This document shows, one piece after another, positions 54,825-63,293 of a stretch of 64,000 bases of DNA. Every line of letters begins with the position of its first letter. The first letter of the stretch is position 1. The DNA is taken from contig NZ_CP102509.1 in NCBI RefSeq assembly GCF_024611995.1, positions 558,001-622,000 on the forward strand, written 5' to 3'. This DNA is from Streptomyces sp. NBC_00162. GTDB taxonomy: Bacteria; Actinomycetota; Actinomycetes; Streptomycetales; Streptomycetaceae. The position numbers and the translations under genes are program-made. Below the pieces are notes generated by a model. It searched no databases, was not told the DNA's origin, and worked only from the letters and a program-made list of their open reading frames with translations.

Positions 54825-55968
54825 CTGAGGTTTTCGGGTTGTCGTCGGGTAGTGACGGTTGATGATCCCTGCGGTATGCCGGTGAGGTGAGGTATCCAGA
54901 GGGCGGGGGCCTGACCGCTGAGCGTCGGGCGTTTCGTGAGGGGATCCGGCTTCAGGCCGGCGTGCGGTTCGCGGCGGGTGAGAAGACCGCGGTCATCGCG
55001 AAGGACCTGCGGGTGAGTGTGCGGTCCGTGGAACGCTGGCGCCGTGCCTGGCGCGAGCGCGGCATGGATGCCTTGCGCTCGACGGGTCCGGCGAACGCCC
55101 CGACCGTCACCGATGAACAGTTCGCTGTGCTCGAGGAGGAACTCGGCAAGGGGCCGTCGGCACACGGCTTCGAAGACGAACGCTGGACCCTGGCCCGGGT
55201 CCAGACCCTGATCCGTCGGCATCTTCGGGTGAGCCTGTCGGTGGCGACGGTGTGGCGGCTGCTGAGACGGCACGGCTGGTCCTGGCAGGCGCCCGCCCGC
55301 AGAGCCCTCGAGCGTGACGAGCACGCGGTGGAGCTGTGGAAGAAGGAGGTGTGGCCGGGGGTAAAAGCCTCGCGGCGGCGTCCGGTGCCTGGATCGTCTT
55401 CGAGGACGAAGCCGGCTTCTCGATGACTCCGCCCCGTGCCCGCACCTGGGGCCGGCGCGGACAGACCCCTGTCATCCGTGTGCGCGGCAGGTCCCGCCGC
55501 CGGACCTCGGTCGCCGCGCTGTGCTGCTACAAACCCGGTGAACACAGCCGTCTCATCCACCGGCCCCGCACTCATCTCCTGCTCAAGGGTGCACGCAAGA
55601 GCTTCTCCTGGAAGGACTACCGCGACCTGCTGGTGCGGGCTCACATCCAGCTCGGCGGCCCGATCGTGGTGGTCTGGGACAATCTCAACACCCACCTGGC
55701 CGCGGGGCTGAAACATTACGAGGCCGAGCACGACTGGCTCACCACCGTCCGGCTCCCGCCCTATGCACCCGACCTGAACCCCGTCGAGGCCGTCTGGTCA
55801 CTCGTGCGCAGAGCGATGGCCAACACCGCCTTCGCCACACCCGACGACCTCGACCGCACACTCCGCCGCGAGTTACACAGAATCCAACTCCGACCCCACT
55901 TGGTCGACGGCTGCCTCACGGCCACACATCTGGCCATCGACCCACCGACCCCACCCTGAAAACCTCAG
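54825..55968 (+). mobile_element. IS630-family insertion sequence, copy 2
   Basis: Ends CTGAGGTTTTC (left) and GAAAACCTCAG (right) are perfect 11-bp inverted repeats, flanked by TA on both sides (54823-54824 and 55969-55970). Length 1,144 bp. It differs in sequence from copy 1 (28784-29929) although the two share the same architecture. Confidence 0.85.
54887..55959 (+). CDS. IS630-family transposase, two overlapping frames
   Basis: First frame 54887-55426: VRYPEGGGLTAERRAFREGI, HTH TAVIAKDLRVSVRSVERWRR, winged helix SVATVWRLLRRHGWSWQAPA. Second frame 55336-55959: the DDE domain GAWIVFEDEAGFSMTPPRAR, IVVVWDNLNTHLAAG, APDLNPVEAVWSLVRRAM. The switch occurs in the overlap around a GTAAAAGCC run, a likely programmed frameshift. 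All three acidic residues are present, so it should be active. Confidence 0.85.
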
Positions 55969-56536
55969 TAGACATTCCCCGCCGCGTCGCCCAGCTCGAC
56001 CTGTCCCTCGCGGTCGTCGCGGAGATGTCAGGGCGCCTGGAGATCGCGGCCCAGCAGTACGAATCCCTGGCCGTCGACGACCGGCTTTCGCGCCGTGACC
56101 GGGCCAGGGCCCGGCTGTGGGTGGGAACGGCCTTAAGCAAGGACGGCAACCACAGCTATGCCTCCCGCGTCATGCTCGCCGCAACCCGGGAGTTCGAAGA
56201 CCTCGCCGAGCCGGAGGACTGGTCGGTCGCCCACCAGAAGCTCGCCCTGGCCCACCGCGGCGCTGGCGACCTGACCAGCGCCCTGCACTTCATCTCCATC
56301 GCCCGCAGCACGGCCGCGACCGACGCGCCGATGCAGCGGGTCCGCCTGGAAACCGCCCACGGCCACATCCTGCTGTCCGATCCCGCCACCCGCGATGATG
56401 GCCTTCACGTTCTCAACAAAGCAGCCCAGCTGGCTGGGCAGTTCGGCCTCAGCCACCAGCTGGCCAGCATCGAGGGCATCAAGGCTATGAGCGAGGGCCT
56501 CCGGCCCTCGACGACGGTGACCAGGGAGAAGATCGC

Positions 56537-57202
56537 GTGACGTACATCCAGCAGACGATCACCGAGGACCAGTGGCGCAAGGCCAAGCTGATCTGGGACT
56601 ACCACCAGATGGGCCACGACCTGGCCCCGGTGGACGTCGCGATCGGACTGGGCAGCCACGACCTCGGCGTCGCCGCAGCCACCGCCGACCTCTATCGCGC
56701 CAGCCTCTTCCCCGTCCTCGTATTCACCGGGGGCAACAGCCCCACCACGGCAAAGGTCTTCCCGCGTGGCGAGGCCGTCCACTTCCGTGAGCACGCCCTC
56801 GAACTCGGCGTCCCCGAGCACGCGATCCTTGTCGAGCCGAACGCCGCCAACACCGGCCAGAACATCACCCTCAGCCGCGAGCTCCTGGCCGCGAACGGCA
56901 TCACCCCGAAGACCGTGCTGCTGGTCTCCAAGCCGTATATGGAGCGGCGGTCCTTCGCCACCGCCCGCAAGCTGTGGCCCGAGGTCGACATCATCTGCGC
57001 TTCGGAGTCGCTCGAGCTGGACGACTACCTCAAGAGCATCGGCGACGAGAAGCTCGTCCTCGACATGCTCGTGGGCGATCTCCAGCGGGTGATCGAGTAT
57101 CCGAAGAACGGATTCGCCATCGCCCAGGATGTCCCGGAGGACGTGCATGACGCGTACGAATCCCTCATCCGCGACGGCTTCACCAGCCGCCTCATCTCCT
57201 GA
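56537..57202 (+). CDS. YdcF-family (DUF218) protein
   Basis: A 221-residue protein starting at GTG 56537 (VTYIQQTITEDQWRKAKLIW), overlapping the XRE stop (GTGA). DVAIGLGSHDLGVAAATADL, FPVLVFTGGNSPTTAKVFPR, GEAVHFREHALELGVPEHAI, EPNAANTGQNITLSRELLAA, TVLLVSKPYMERRSFATARK follow the YdcF order, including GGN and ExxAxNTxxN. Family members bind S-adenosylmethionine in Escherichia coli; function unknown. No membrane helix here, so cytosolic. Confidence 0.85.
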   Translation: MTYIQQTITEDQWRKAKLIWDYHQMGHDLAPVDVAIGLGSHDLGVAAATADLYRASLFPVLVFTGGNSPTTAKVFPRGEAVHFREHALELGVPEHAILVEPNAANTGQNITLSRELLAANGITPKTVLLVSKPYMERRSFATARKLWPEVDIICASESLELDDYLKSIGDEKLVLDMLVGDLQRVIEYPKNGFAIAQDVPEDVHDAYESLIRDGFTSRLIS

Positions 57203-57947
57203 CCCGCCCGACTCCGGCGGACTGTGTGCGATCCACCAGCCCAACCTGTTTCCTCGGCTGACGACGCTGGCCAAGCTGTTCGCGGCGGACACATGGATCG
57301 TCCTCGACGATGTCCAGTTCACCCGCCGCGACTACCAGCACCGGGCCCGCCTCGCGACTCTGGGAGCCCCGCAGGTATCGCGGTGGATGTCTATCCCCAC
57401 CCACCTGCCCCAAGGTCGCCAGACAGTCGTTCGAGACGCTCTGATAGCCGATCCTGACCTTGCCCGTCGCCGGACTATGGCCATGCTGAGGCAGTACTAC
57501 GGGGCCAGCCCGCACTGGGCTGGTCTGGCCGAGGCCCTGGAGCCAGTGGGGGCCGAGTTCGGCAGTGGCCGGACCGCAGCGGTCACGGAGATGTCCACTC
57601 GGATCCTGCTGGACCGCCTTGGGTGGAAGGGCCACATCCTCCGCAGCGGGGACTTGTCCGCCCGGCCTGGCCGCTCCCAGCGGCTCGCCGACCTCACCGC
57701 CGCAGTCGGCGCCGGCTCGTATCTGTCTGGGACTGGCGGCATGAGGTACCTGGATGCTGCCCCATTCGCGGCCCAGGAGCTTGTGGTCATCCCCTTCCTG
57801 ACCCCGTCTGTCGGCGTCTGGTCCTCGGGCCGCCAGGTCAGTGCCCTGTGGGCCCTGGCGACGCTCGGCCCCGACCAGCTGGCCGACCGCCTGCGGGCCG
57901 TCGCTGCGGCCCACACCTCATTGGAAACGGCTGTCCCCGGAGATTGA
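57147..57947 (+). CDS. WbqC-family protein
   Basis: The 266-residue product begins at ATG 57147 with GGAGG 5 nt upstream, overlapping the ydcF end by 56 bp. CAIHQPNLFPRLTTLAKLFA, ADTWIVLDDVQFTRRDYQHR, WMSIPTHLPQGRQTVVRDAL and LGWKGHILRSGDLSARPGRS are WbqC-like (AIHQPxxxPxxG..K and DxxQF). WbqC proteins occur in polysaccharide and small-molecule clusters and are thought to transfer acyl or sugar groups. Its position behind ydcF makes it the third gene of the plus-strand operon. Confidence 0.82.
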   Translation: MTRTNPSSATASPAASSPDPPDSGGLCAIHQPNLFPRLTTLAKLFAADTWIVLDDVQFTRRDYQHRARLATLGAPQVSRWMSIPTHLPQGRQTVVRDALIADPDLARRRTMAMLRQYYGASPHWAGLAEALEPVGAEFGSGRTAAVTEMSTRILLDRLGWKGHILRSGDLSARPGRSQRLADLTAAVGAGSYLSGTGGMRYLDAAPFAAQELVVIPFLTPSVGVWSSGRQVSALWALATLGPDQLADRLRAVAAAHTSLETAVPGD

Positions 57948-58045
57948 ACCTGTTCGATGGTCATCGAAGTTGGCCCGGTTGCTCGCTTCGGGGTGATGCC
58001 TTACCTGCGGGGCATGGGGTACTCCGGGTATTGGGTTTCCGGCGT

Positions 58046-60340
58046 CTATGGCTTTCCTGCGTCCGTTGAGCGGAGCTGGGCGCGTACGCAGGCTGGGCAC
58101 CGGGTGCCGTGGATTGCGCGGTTCTTGACCGATGTGACCCACGAGTGGCTGCACGTCGCACAGCGCCACTGGCAGCGGTTGTGGCTCCCTGGTCGGAGTG
58201 CGTGTGGATCACGTTCCGGGCGATCGAGGTTCTCGACAGCTTCGAGGGCAAGCTGGGGGAAGAGGTCGAGGAGACTCCCTCCGGGAGGGGCGCTCGCGCG
58301 TGCCTGGGCTGTCCGGGCGCGGCCGCACTGCGGGCATCCATTGCCCGCGGCACGGGTAGCAACCTTCGCCGGCCACTCGTGGCCGCAGGTGGAGCAACGC
58401 CACTGGCATGCCTTGTTGGACTTGGGTAGCAGGTCGACCGGGGCGCGATCGGGTTCGTCGAGGCATGCGACGAACTCGCGGGCCAAGTCCGGGTTGAGGG
58501 CGAGGAGACTCTCGTCGGCGGGAGCGATGGTGCGCGAGAGGCGGGCACGCTCGCGGGCGCACACAGGGCAGCCGCGCCCGCGGAGGCGCGTGCCGGGGCT
58601 GGCTTTCCAGTTGTGCGCGCAGGTACGGCAGCGCCAGGCACAGAGGTAGTTGCTGGATGGCTTCAACTGGCTTACTGTCCGTTCCGGGTGCGGGATGCAA
58701 CCAACAAACTCCTCTGCCAGGTCCGGGTGCAGTGTGGCCAGCGACTGCTCCGGCTGTGCGTGAGAGCGCTCATGACCGAGCCTCTTAGATGCGCATTTCG
58801 GGCATCCGGTCTCCTGTCCGGCCCTGGAACTGACTACGGCGTCCCAAACCCAGGCACAGCTCGCGCATTTCCACCGGATGCGATCTGGCACATGGGGAGT
58901 TAGCCAGTCCAGCCCGATACCGGGGCGGGTCAGGTTCTCAACGAAGTCGTCGGCCAAGTGGGGGGCCGCGTCCAGGGCCGACGTCTGGGGCTTTCCGTTC
59001 TCGAAGTCGATCCAGGTGCGGGCCACACGGGCCAGCGCCAGCGCCACCGCCTCGGCGGAGGGTTCTTGCCAGGGCAGTTTTCGGTCGGCCAACCAGCATC
59101 CGATCGCCGCCGCCCACACCACCGGGTCGATGCTTTCGCTGCCCGCCACGAGACAGACCTGCCCACCCATCTCTCTCAGTGCCTTTGGGCGTACACGCAG
59201 ATAATCGAGCTCGGACAACGCCGCTACTTTTCGGGTGTCCCGCGCCTGGTCCTTGTGCCACTGCGCCGGATCGAGATCGATGTACAGCCCAATGTCGGGA
59301 ACGTACAGGTCGACGCGCCACCGCCGGCCGCCCCCCATGACCTCGACGTCGGCCTCGACATCGACACCGCAACCAACGTGCAGCAGCTCTGCGACTTCGA
59401 GCTCGAAACGGGAGCGGCCGAACCCGCCACACCTTCGGCACCCGGAGCCCATCACCGTTCGTGCTGCCACGGTCGTCGTCCATTCGTGGCCGCGGCTGCA
59501 TCGCCAACGACATAGGTCGTTCGCTCCGGCAGGCATGTCCGAGGCCATCCGTCCGGGATGGGTCTCATTGGTGATCAGCTGTTCGGCCACTTGGGGATGC
59601 GTATCAGCGAGAGTCTCGCCTGGGCGAGGGACTCGACGGGCTGCGGCAAGACGATTCACTGCGCACCTGGGGCAGCCACTGTTCTTTGTCACCCGGTTGG
59701 TGATCGTCGCCTCCCACTGGTAACCACAGTCCGGGCATCGCCATAGGCAGCGGTCGACCGACGCCGGGCGCCGCGCCTGCAGACCGACACCGGGTGAGGT
59801 CAGATTGGCCACCATCTGCGCGACGAGTTCTGGTACCCAGTCAGCGGCCGAGGCACCCGGAACGACTGCGCGCCGTCCCGCCGCACGCCGTTCGTTCGCG
59901 CACACCGGACACCCCCGCCCCACTGTCCGTGTCCGGTTAGCCACCGTGGACACATACTCGTGTCCGCAGCGTGAGCACCGCCACCAGCACCTCTGCTGGG
60001 ATCCAGCGCGGAGTTGATCCGGGGTGTTGCCGGGGCGGGTTTCGTTCCGTACGAACTCCGCACTGACCCCAGGAAACAGGTCTGCGAGTGACTTCCCCCG
60101 AGGTGCCCGGGCACGGCTGGCCGCCCGTACAGCAATGGCGCACACCGGACAGCCACCGCCACGGGACCGTGCTGCTGGTGACGCTACCCAGCGGTGCTCA
60201 CATTGCCCGCACCGCCACCGAACCTTCAGATTGCTGTGCGTGCCGAGTTCAGCCAGTCTGTGCCCCGGACGCTCTACCACATCAACAGCCTCGGCGAAGG
60301 CCCCTGGGTGGGTCTCCTTCAGCAGCGTGCGCGCTCTCAT
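58046..60340 (-). CDS. Zinc-finger-array protein with central PD-(D/E)XK-like nuclease domain
   Basis: I use ATG 60340 (MRARTLLKETHPGAFAEAVD); the open frame continues to 60484. About 764 residues with eight treble-clef-type zinc units of the W-R/K-C-x2-C-H-W...CPxC form: four before (CGQC/CPVC, CSRC/CPVC, CPDC/CPRC, CSRGH/CRRC) and four after (CASC/CPKC, CRTC/CPVC, CSTC/CPQC, CATC/CPAC) a central domain. That domain, residues about 310-400, has SRFELEVAELL, WRVDLYVPDIGLYIDLDPAQ then WHKDQ, matching the D-x-Y-P-x-L-x-(I/L)E-(V/Y)D-x-x-WH pattern of Vsr/DUF559-like nucleases, with D in place of the usual E. Each zinc unit starts with a repeat such as SLADLFPGVSAEFVRNETRP. Role inferred as a nucleic-acid-recognising nuclease. 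Confidence 0.75.
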   Translation of the reverse strand: MRARTLLKETHPGAFAEAVDVVERPGHRLAELGTHSNLKVRWRCGQCEHRWVASPAARSRGGGCPVCAIAVRAASRARAPRGKSLADLFPGVSAEFVRNETRPGNTPDQLRAGSQQRCWWRCSRCGHEYVSTVANRTRTVGRGCPVCANERRAAGRRAVVPGASAADWVPELVAQMVANLTSPGVGLQARRPASVDRCLWRCPDCGYQWEATITNRVTKNSGCPRCAVNRLAAARRVPRPGETLADTHPQVAEQLITNETHPGRMASDMPAGANDLCRWRCSRGHEWTTTVAARTVMGSGCRRCGGFGRSRFELEVAELLHVGCGVDVEADVEVMGGGRRWRVDLYVPDIGLYIDLDPAQWHKDQARDTRKVAALSELDYLRVRPKALREMGGQVCLVAGSESIDPVVWAAAIGCWLADRKLPWQEPSAEAVALALARVARTWIDFENGKPQTSALDAAPHLADDFVENLTRPGIGLDWLTPHVPDRIRWKCASCAWVWDAVVSSRAGQETGCPKCASKRLGHERSHAQPEQSLATLHPDLAEEFVGCIPHPERTVSQLKPSSNYLCAWRCRTCAHNWKASPGTRLRGRGCPVCARERARLSRTIAPADESLLALNPDLAREFVACLDEPDRAPVDLLPKSNKACQWRCSTCGHEWPAKVATRAAGNGCPQCGRARTAQARASAPPGGSLLDLFPQLALEAVENLDRPERDPHALRPGSHNRCQWRCATCSHSWVTSVKNRAIHGTRCPACVRAQLRSTDAGKP

Positions 60341-60492
60341 ACGCGAAGCATTCACTGTCCCACTGACAAGGATGACCGGCCGGGGCGCATGGCGACATCC
60401 AGCATTTCGACCACCAGCCAAAACCGTAACTCGGTCGCAGTGGTTCGATCGCCATGCGGGCCAAGCAGAGCCAGCCACTTCCACCGCACGGC

Positions 60493-60520
60493 GCCCCGCC
60501 GATCACGTAATCGGCGGGGC
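60493..60520. terminator. Hairpin terminator
   Basis: GCCCCGCCGAT, CACGTA loop, ATCGGCGGGGC: perfect 11-bp stem, about 205 bp downstream of the secreted HNH stop at 60726 and 150 bp upstream of the zinc-finger gene start. Confidence 0.65.
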
Positions 60521-60725
60521 TGACGGTATGGGCTGATTCCACGCGCCAGGTGGTGGGCTCGCTACCCCTCGGGTCCGGTCAGGTCGGTCTCAGCGGTGTG
60601 GGAGCCACCGGCGGCAAGGGTGGCTGCTTCGGCAACAGCTGCGGCACCGCCGCGGCTCGTGCTGTCACGGCTCGGAGGGCTTCAAGGGCGGCTCCGGCCA
60701 GTCGTCAGGTGATCTGTGTGGGCGG

Positions 60726-61447
60726 TCAGGACGCGCTCTCGTAGACGACGGTGGTGTTCGGGCAGTCCTCCGCGACCCCGAGCAGGGCCTGCCGCTCCGC
60801 GTCGTCGGCGGCCAGGTTCCAGCGCAGCTTCGTCGCGGTCCACTGGGCGGCGTACTCGCAGTGGTAGCCGCCGGCCGGGGAAGCCACTGGGCGGGGTCCT
60901 TGTCGGCCTTGGACCGGTTCGACTTCGCGGTGACCGCGATCAGCGTCAGCGGGGACGCCTGGTCGTTCGCGTACGCCTCACGCCGGGCCGCGTCCCACGC
61001 GAAGCCGCCCGAGTCGTGGACTTCGGCCAAAGGTACGAAATGGTCTACATCAAGGCCCGCGGCGTCCGTCACAACGACGTCGTCGTAGGGGCTCAGCCAC
61101 GATCCGCCCGACATCTTGCAGCCCGGCGAGACCTGCGGAGCCTCTACGGCCTCGGACAGGATGACTTCCCTGCGGGTGTCACAGCCGTCGGTCGCGTTCA
61201 GCCCGCGGTTCCAGTGCTTGTACAGGTCCCGCTTGTAGCCCTCGCGCTGCTCGTCAGCCAGGGGGATCAGGTCGATCGCCTCGAACAGCGGCAACGGCGC
61301 ACGGACTCCGGGGGCCCCGCCGATACCAAACGCAGCAGGGGCGGCCGCCAGAGTTCCGGCCGCATGCGCGGCGGGGGCGGTGGCGAGAAGGGGCAGGGCA
61401 GCGAGAGCGAGCGCGGGAAGACCACGCTGCAGCAGGTTCTTGATCAC
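60726..61447 (-). pseudogene. Secreted HNH endonuclease (DUF1524/GmrSD-C-like), one frameshift
   Basis: GTG 61447 gives VIKNLLQRGLPALALAALPL and the signal peptide end APAAHA. YKRDLYKHWNRGLNATDGCD, TRREVILSEAVEAPQVSPGC and LSPYDDVVVTDAAGLDVDHF (DH of HNH), VPLAEVHDSGGFAWDAARRE, LTLIAVTAKSNRSKADKDPA lead to PAQWLP. Near 60885 a frame change is needed to read GGYHCEYAAQWTATKLRWNL, LLGVAEDCPNTTVVYESAS, which completes the family's YxCEYAxxWxxxKxRW motif. If the shift is real, the active site survives but the zinc/helix tail is lost. The truncated paralogue is at 2529-2813. Confidence 0.75.
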
Positions 61448-61585
61448 GCAGTGGGTTGTAGCGGTGCCCAGAACGCCGTGGCAGGCTCTGGGGCCACAAG
61501 TCACCCGGCCGGGGGGCGGCTTTCACCGCAGAAACGATCAGTGGATGCGCCGACCGGCACCAGACCAGCGCGCTGGTTCGCAGGG

Positions 61586-61652
61586 CTAGGCCGTCTCTTC
61601 CGGCATCTTGCCGGCCCGGCCAGCCCGACAAGATCCGGAAGAGACGGCCTAG
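61586..61652. terminator. Strong hairpin terminator of the CHAT-Pepco operon
   Basis: CTAGGCCGTCTCTTCCGG and CCGGAAGAGACGGCCTAG, 18-bp perfect arms, with an inner ATCTTG/CAAGAT pair. It overlaps the Pepco stop codon (61649-61651). Confidence 0.85.
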
Positions 61653-62026
61653 GCGTCGGTGCGAGGAGTAGGCGGTAGGGTGCCGTCCTCCGGCCTTGTC
61701 AGCGGCCCGGCAGTCTCGTCGTCCTTTCGAACGAACGTGAAGGTGAGACCGCCACTGCCGCCAACCTCGCCACCGCTCCCCAGGATGCTGACCTTGCCCT
61801 TGGCGCTGACCTCAGCCGCCACCTCGACCTGCTGAAGCTGATAGTGGCCGATCTTGGCCTGGGTACTCGAGAGCGTCTCGGCCAATGCCTTCACGAACGT
61901 GTCGATTCGCTCACGGAGAACACCGACCGAGATGTCTTCTCGGACCAGCTCCACGTCACCGCGCCGCCGAAAGGAACGCTCTTCCATGGCGACACCGACG
62001 ACCGAGATCGTGTCTTCGTCCGTCAT
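61649..62026 (-). CDS. Pepco-domain protein
   Basis: The 125-residue protein begins MTDEDTISVVGVAMEERSFR at ATG 62026, overlapping the CHAT stop (ATGA). ISVGVLRERIDTFVKALAET, LSSTQAKIGHYQLQQVEVAA, EVSAKGKVSILGSGGEVGGS and GGLTFTFVRK match the Pepco domain, a small effector-associated domain found with trypsin- and caspase-like proteases in predicted prokaryotic conflict systems. The acidic Pro-rich tail is unstructured. No signal peptide. It is the last gene of the operon, probably an adaptor binding the CHAT protease or its target. Confidence 0.7.
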   Translation of the reverse strand: MTDEDTISVVGVAMEERSFRRRGDVELVREDISVGVLRERIDTFVKALAETLSSTQAKIGHYQLQQVEVAAEVSAKGKVSILGSGGEVGGSGGLTFTFVRKDDETAGPLTRPEDGTLPPTPRTDA

Positions 62027-63291
62027 TCTGGGGGTCTCCTCCCGGTTGGGTACTCCACACAGATGTCACCGTCGGCATAGGCTACGTAAACGAGCCCAAG
62101 TGGGTTCTTGTGTTCGAGGAGCAGGGCTTGCCTACTACGACGCAGCGAGTCGCTGAGTGAGCATCCTTCCAGAAAGCGGTCGTAGAATTCTTTGGAAAAT
62201 GCGGCAGCTACCGTGTCGGGTACGGCGGTTTCGGTGCCAATGAATCCGGCATATCCCTGGCTCTGGAAGAATTCCGGAAGTGATGCTCCGGTGAAGACTT
62301 CGGTGGCAGCACTGGAACAGGCATTGAGGAAGATGAGTGGGAGGTTCGCCGCGGGAAGTGTCCCTCCGGTGGCCCGGCTCGCTCGGAGGAAAACTGACCG
62401 CGCATGAAGATTCATGAGGCGCACGTCGATAAGCGGCGTCTGTTCCCCTCTGAGTCTAATGGTTACATTCGACGGGGACACGACATCGCTATCACAGTGA
62501 CAAGAGAAATGCAGCACGTGAGCGCGAAACTCGCCTGGGGGTACTCGTTCACATAGGATCTCTGCGACGATCTCCTCGATGCTGCTGACTCGGCCGGACG
62601 GCCAGGGCCCGAGCAGGATCAAGCGCGAGCCATGGCGCTCCATTTCCAGCATCTCCGCTGCTGCTTCCTTCAGCGAGATCTCTTGGAACATGCCGACTCT
62701 CAGACCCTCTGCATTGGGGAAGCAACTGACCCAGGAGTGGCCTTTCCAGACCAGGGGTAGGTGTGTCACGGGCGCACCCCTGATGTGGCGTCGAACGTTG
62801 GTAGCGTGCCCTATAAATCGTCCGATCGTTTCAGTCAGTGAATCATCGTTGCGGATCGGAGGACGCTCCTGATCGATCCGGAAAATTGGAACCAGTTCAA
62901 ACGGAAGGATGGCATCCTTGTCGCAGACGACTTGAATGCATGGTACGCCGACCTCTTGTTCGTCGACGTCCGGCAGAAGTTGTTTCATGGTTTTGAGGAA
63001 CTCTGGCATCTTTGCCCCGAACAGGACGTCCAGGACGCCCAGGCCGACGTCGTAGACCTCAGCCAAGCCTAGTTCGACCTCGCCCCACTCGGGCTTTAGC
63101 TTAAATTTCAGGCTGCGGCGTAGCACGTTCACGGCGTCCTGGAGCCGAATCCGGGCGTCCAGGACCGCGCCTGGTTTCAGTGGAAACCCCGCCTCCACGT
63201 CCTCGCTGCCGATGCTGCGGCGCACGTACAGCATCGGCTCCGGGCCCGAATGGATCTCGATGGCAACGGAAGGTCCTGTGAGAGGATCCAC
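62023..63291 (-). CDS. CHAT-domain caspase-like protease
   Basis: A 422-residue protein from GTG 63291, with GAGGG supplied by the end of the upstream gene and a 2-bp gap. The C-terminal CHAT domain carries the catalytic His at about 261-265 (AHVLHFSCHCDSDV) and Cys about 325 (LPLIFLNACSSAATEVF), followed by YAGFIGTETAVPDTVAAAFS and KEFYDRFLEGCSLSDSLRRS, the usual CHAT end. The N-terminal 200 residues (LDARIRLQDAVNVLRRSLKF, FGAKMPEFLKTMKQLLPDVD, ILPFELVPIF) are a sensor-like region. CHAT proteases are activated in phage defence and programmed cell death in bacteria. The overlap with Pepco implies co-translation. Confidence 0.88.
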   Translation of the reverse strand: MDPLTGPSVAIEIHSGPEPMLYVRRSIGSEDVEAGFPLKPGAVLDARIRLQDAVNVLRRSLKFKLKPEWGEVELGLAEVYDVGLGVLDVLFGAKMPEFLKTMKQLLPDVDEQEVGVPCIQVVCDKDAILPFELVPIFRIDQERPPIRNDDSLTETIGRFIGHATNVRRHIRGAPVTHLPLVWKGHSWVSCFPNAEGLRVGMFQEISLKEAAAEMLEMERHGSRLILLGPWPSGRVSSIEEIVAEILCERVPPGEFRAHVLHFSCHCDSDVVSPSNVTIRLRGEQTPLIDVRLMNLHARSVFLRASRATGGTLPAANLPLIFLNACSSAATEVFTGASLPEFFQSQGYAGFIGTETAVPDTVAAAFSKEFYDRFLEGCSLSDSLRRSRQALLLEHKNPLGLVYVAYADGDICVEYPTGRRPPE

Positions 63292-63293
63292 AA

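Larger units (their letters stand above)
54273..56540 (+). pseudogene. XRE-type regulator split by an IS630 element
   Basis: GTG 54273 sits after AAGGGAG (VATVHHWTGLEARALRLALR). HTH: LSVRSFAGHLGVGIRTISKW, EKLLAATEPRQDTQAILDTA. The C-terminal TPR-like region resumes after the IS at 55971 (DIPRRVAQLDLSLAVVAEMS, GRLEIAAQQYESLAVDDRLS, LALAHRGAGDLTSALHFISI). Removing 54825-55970 restores an uninterrupted 373-codon gene: the codon at the junction is TTA (Leu), whose TA is the IS target. TTA codons in Streptomyces depend on bldA. The gene overlaps ydcF by GTGA. As found, it is disrupted. Confidence 0.85.
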
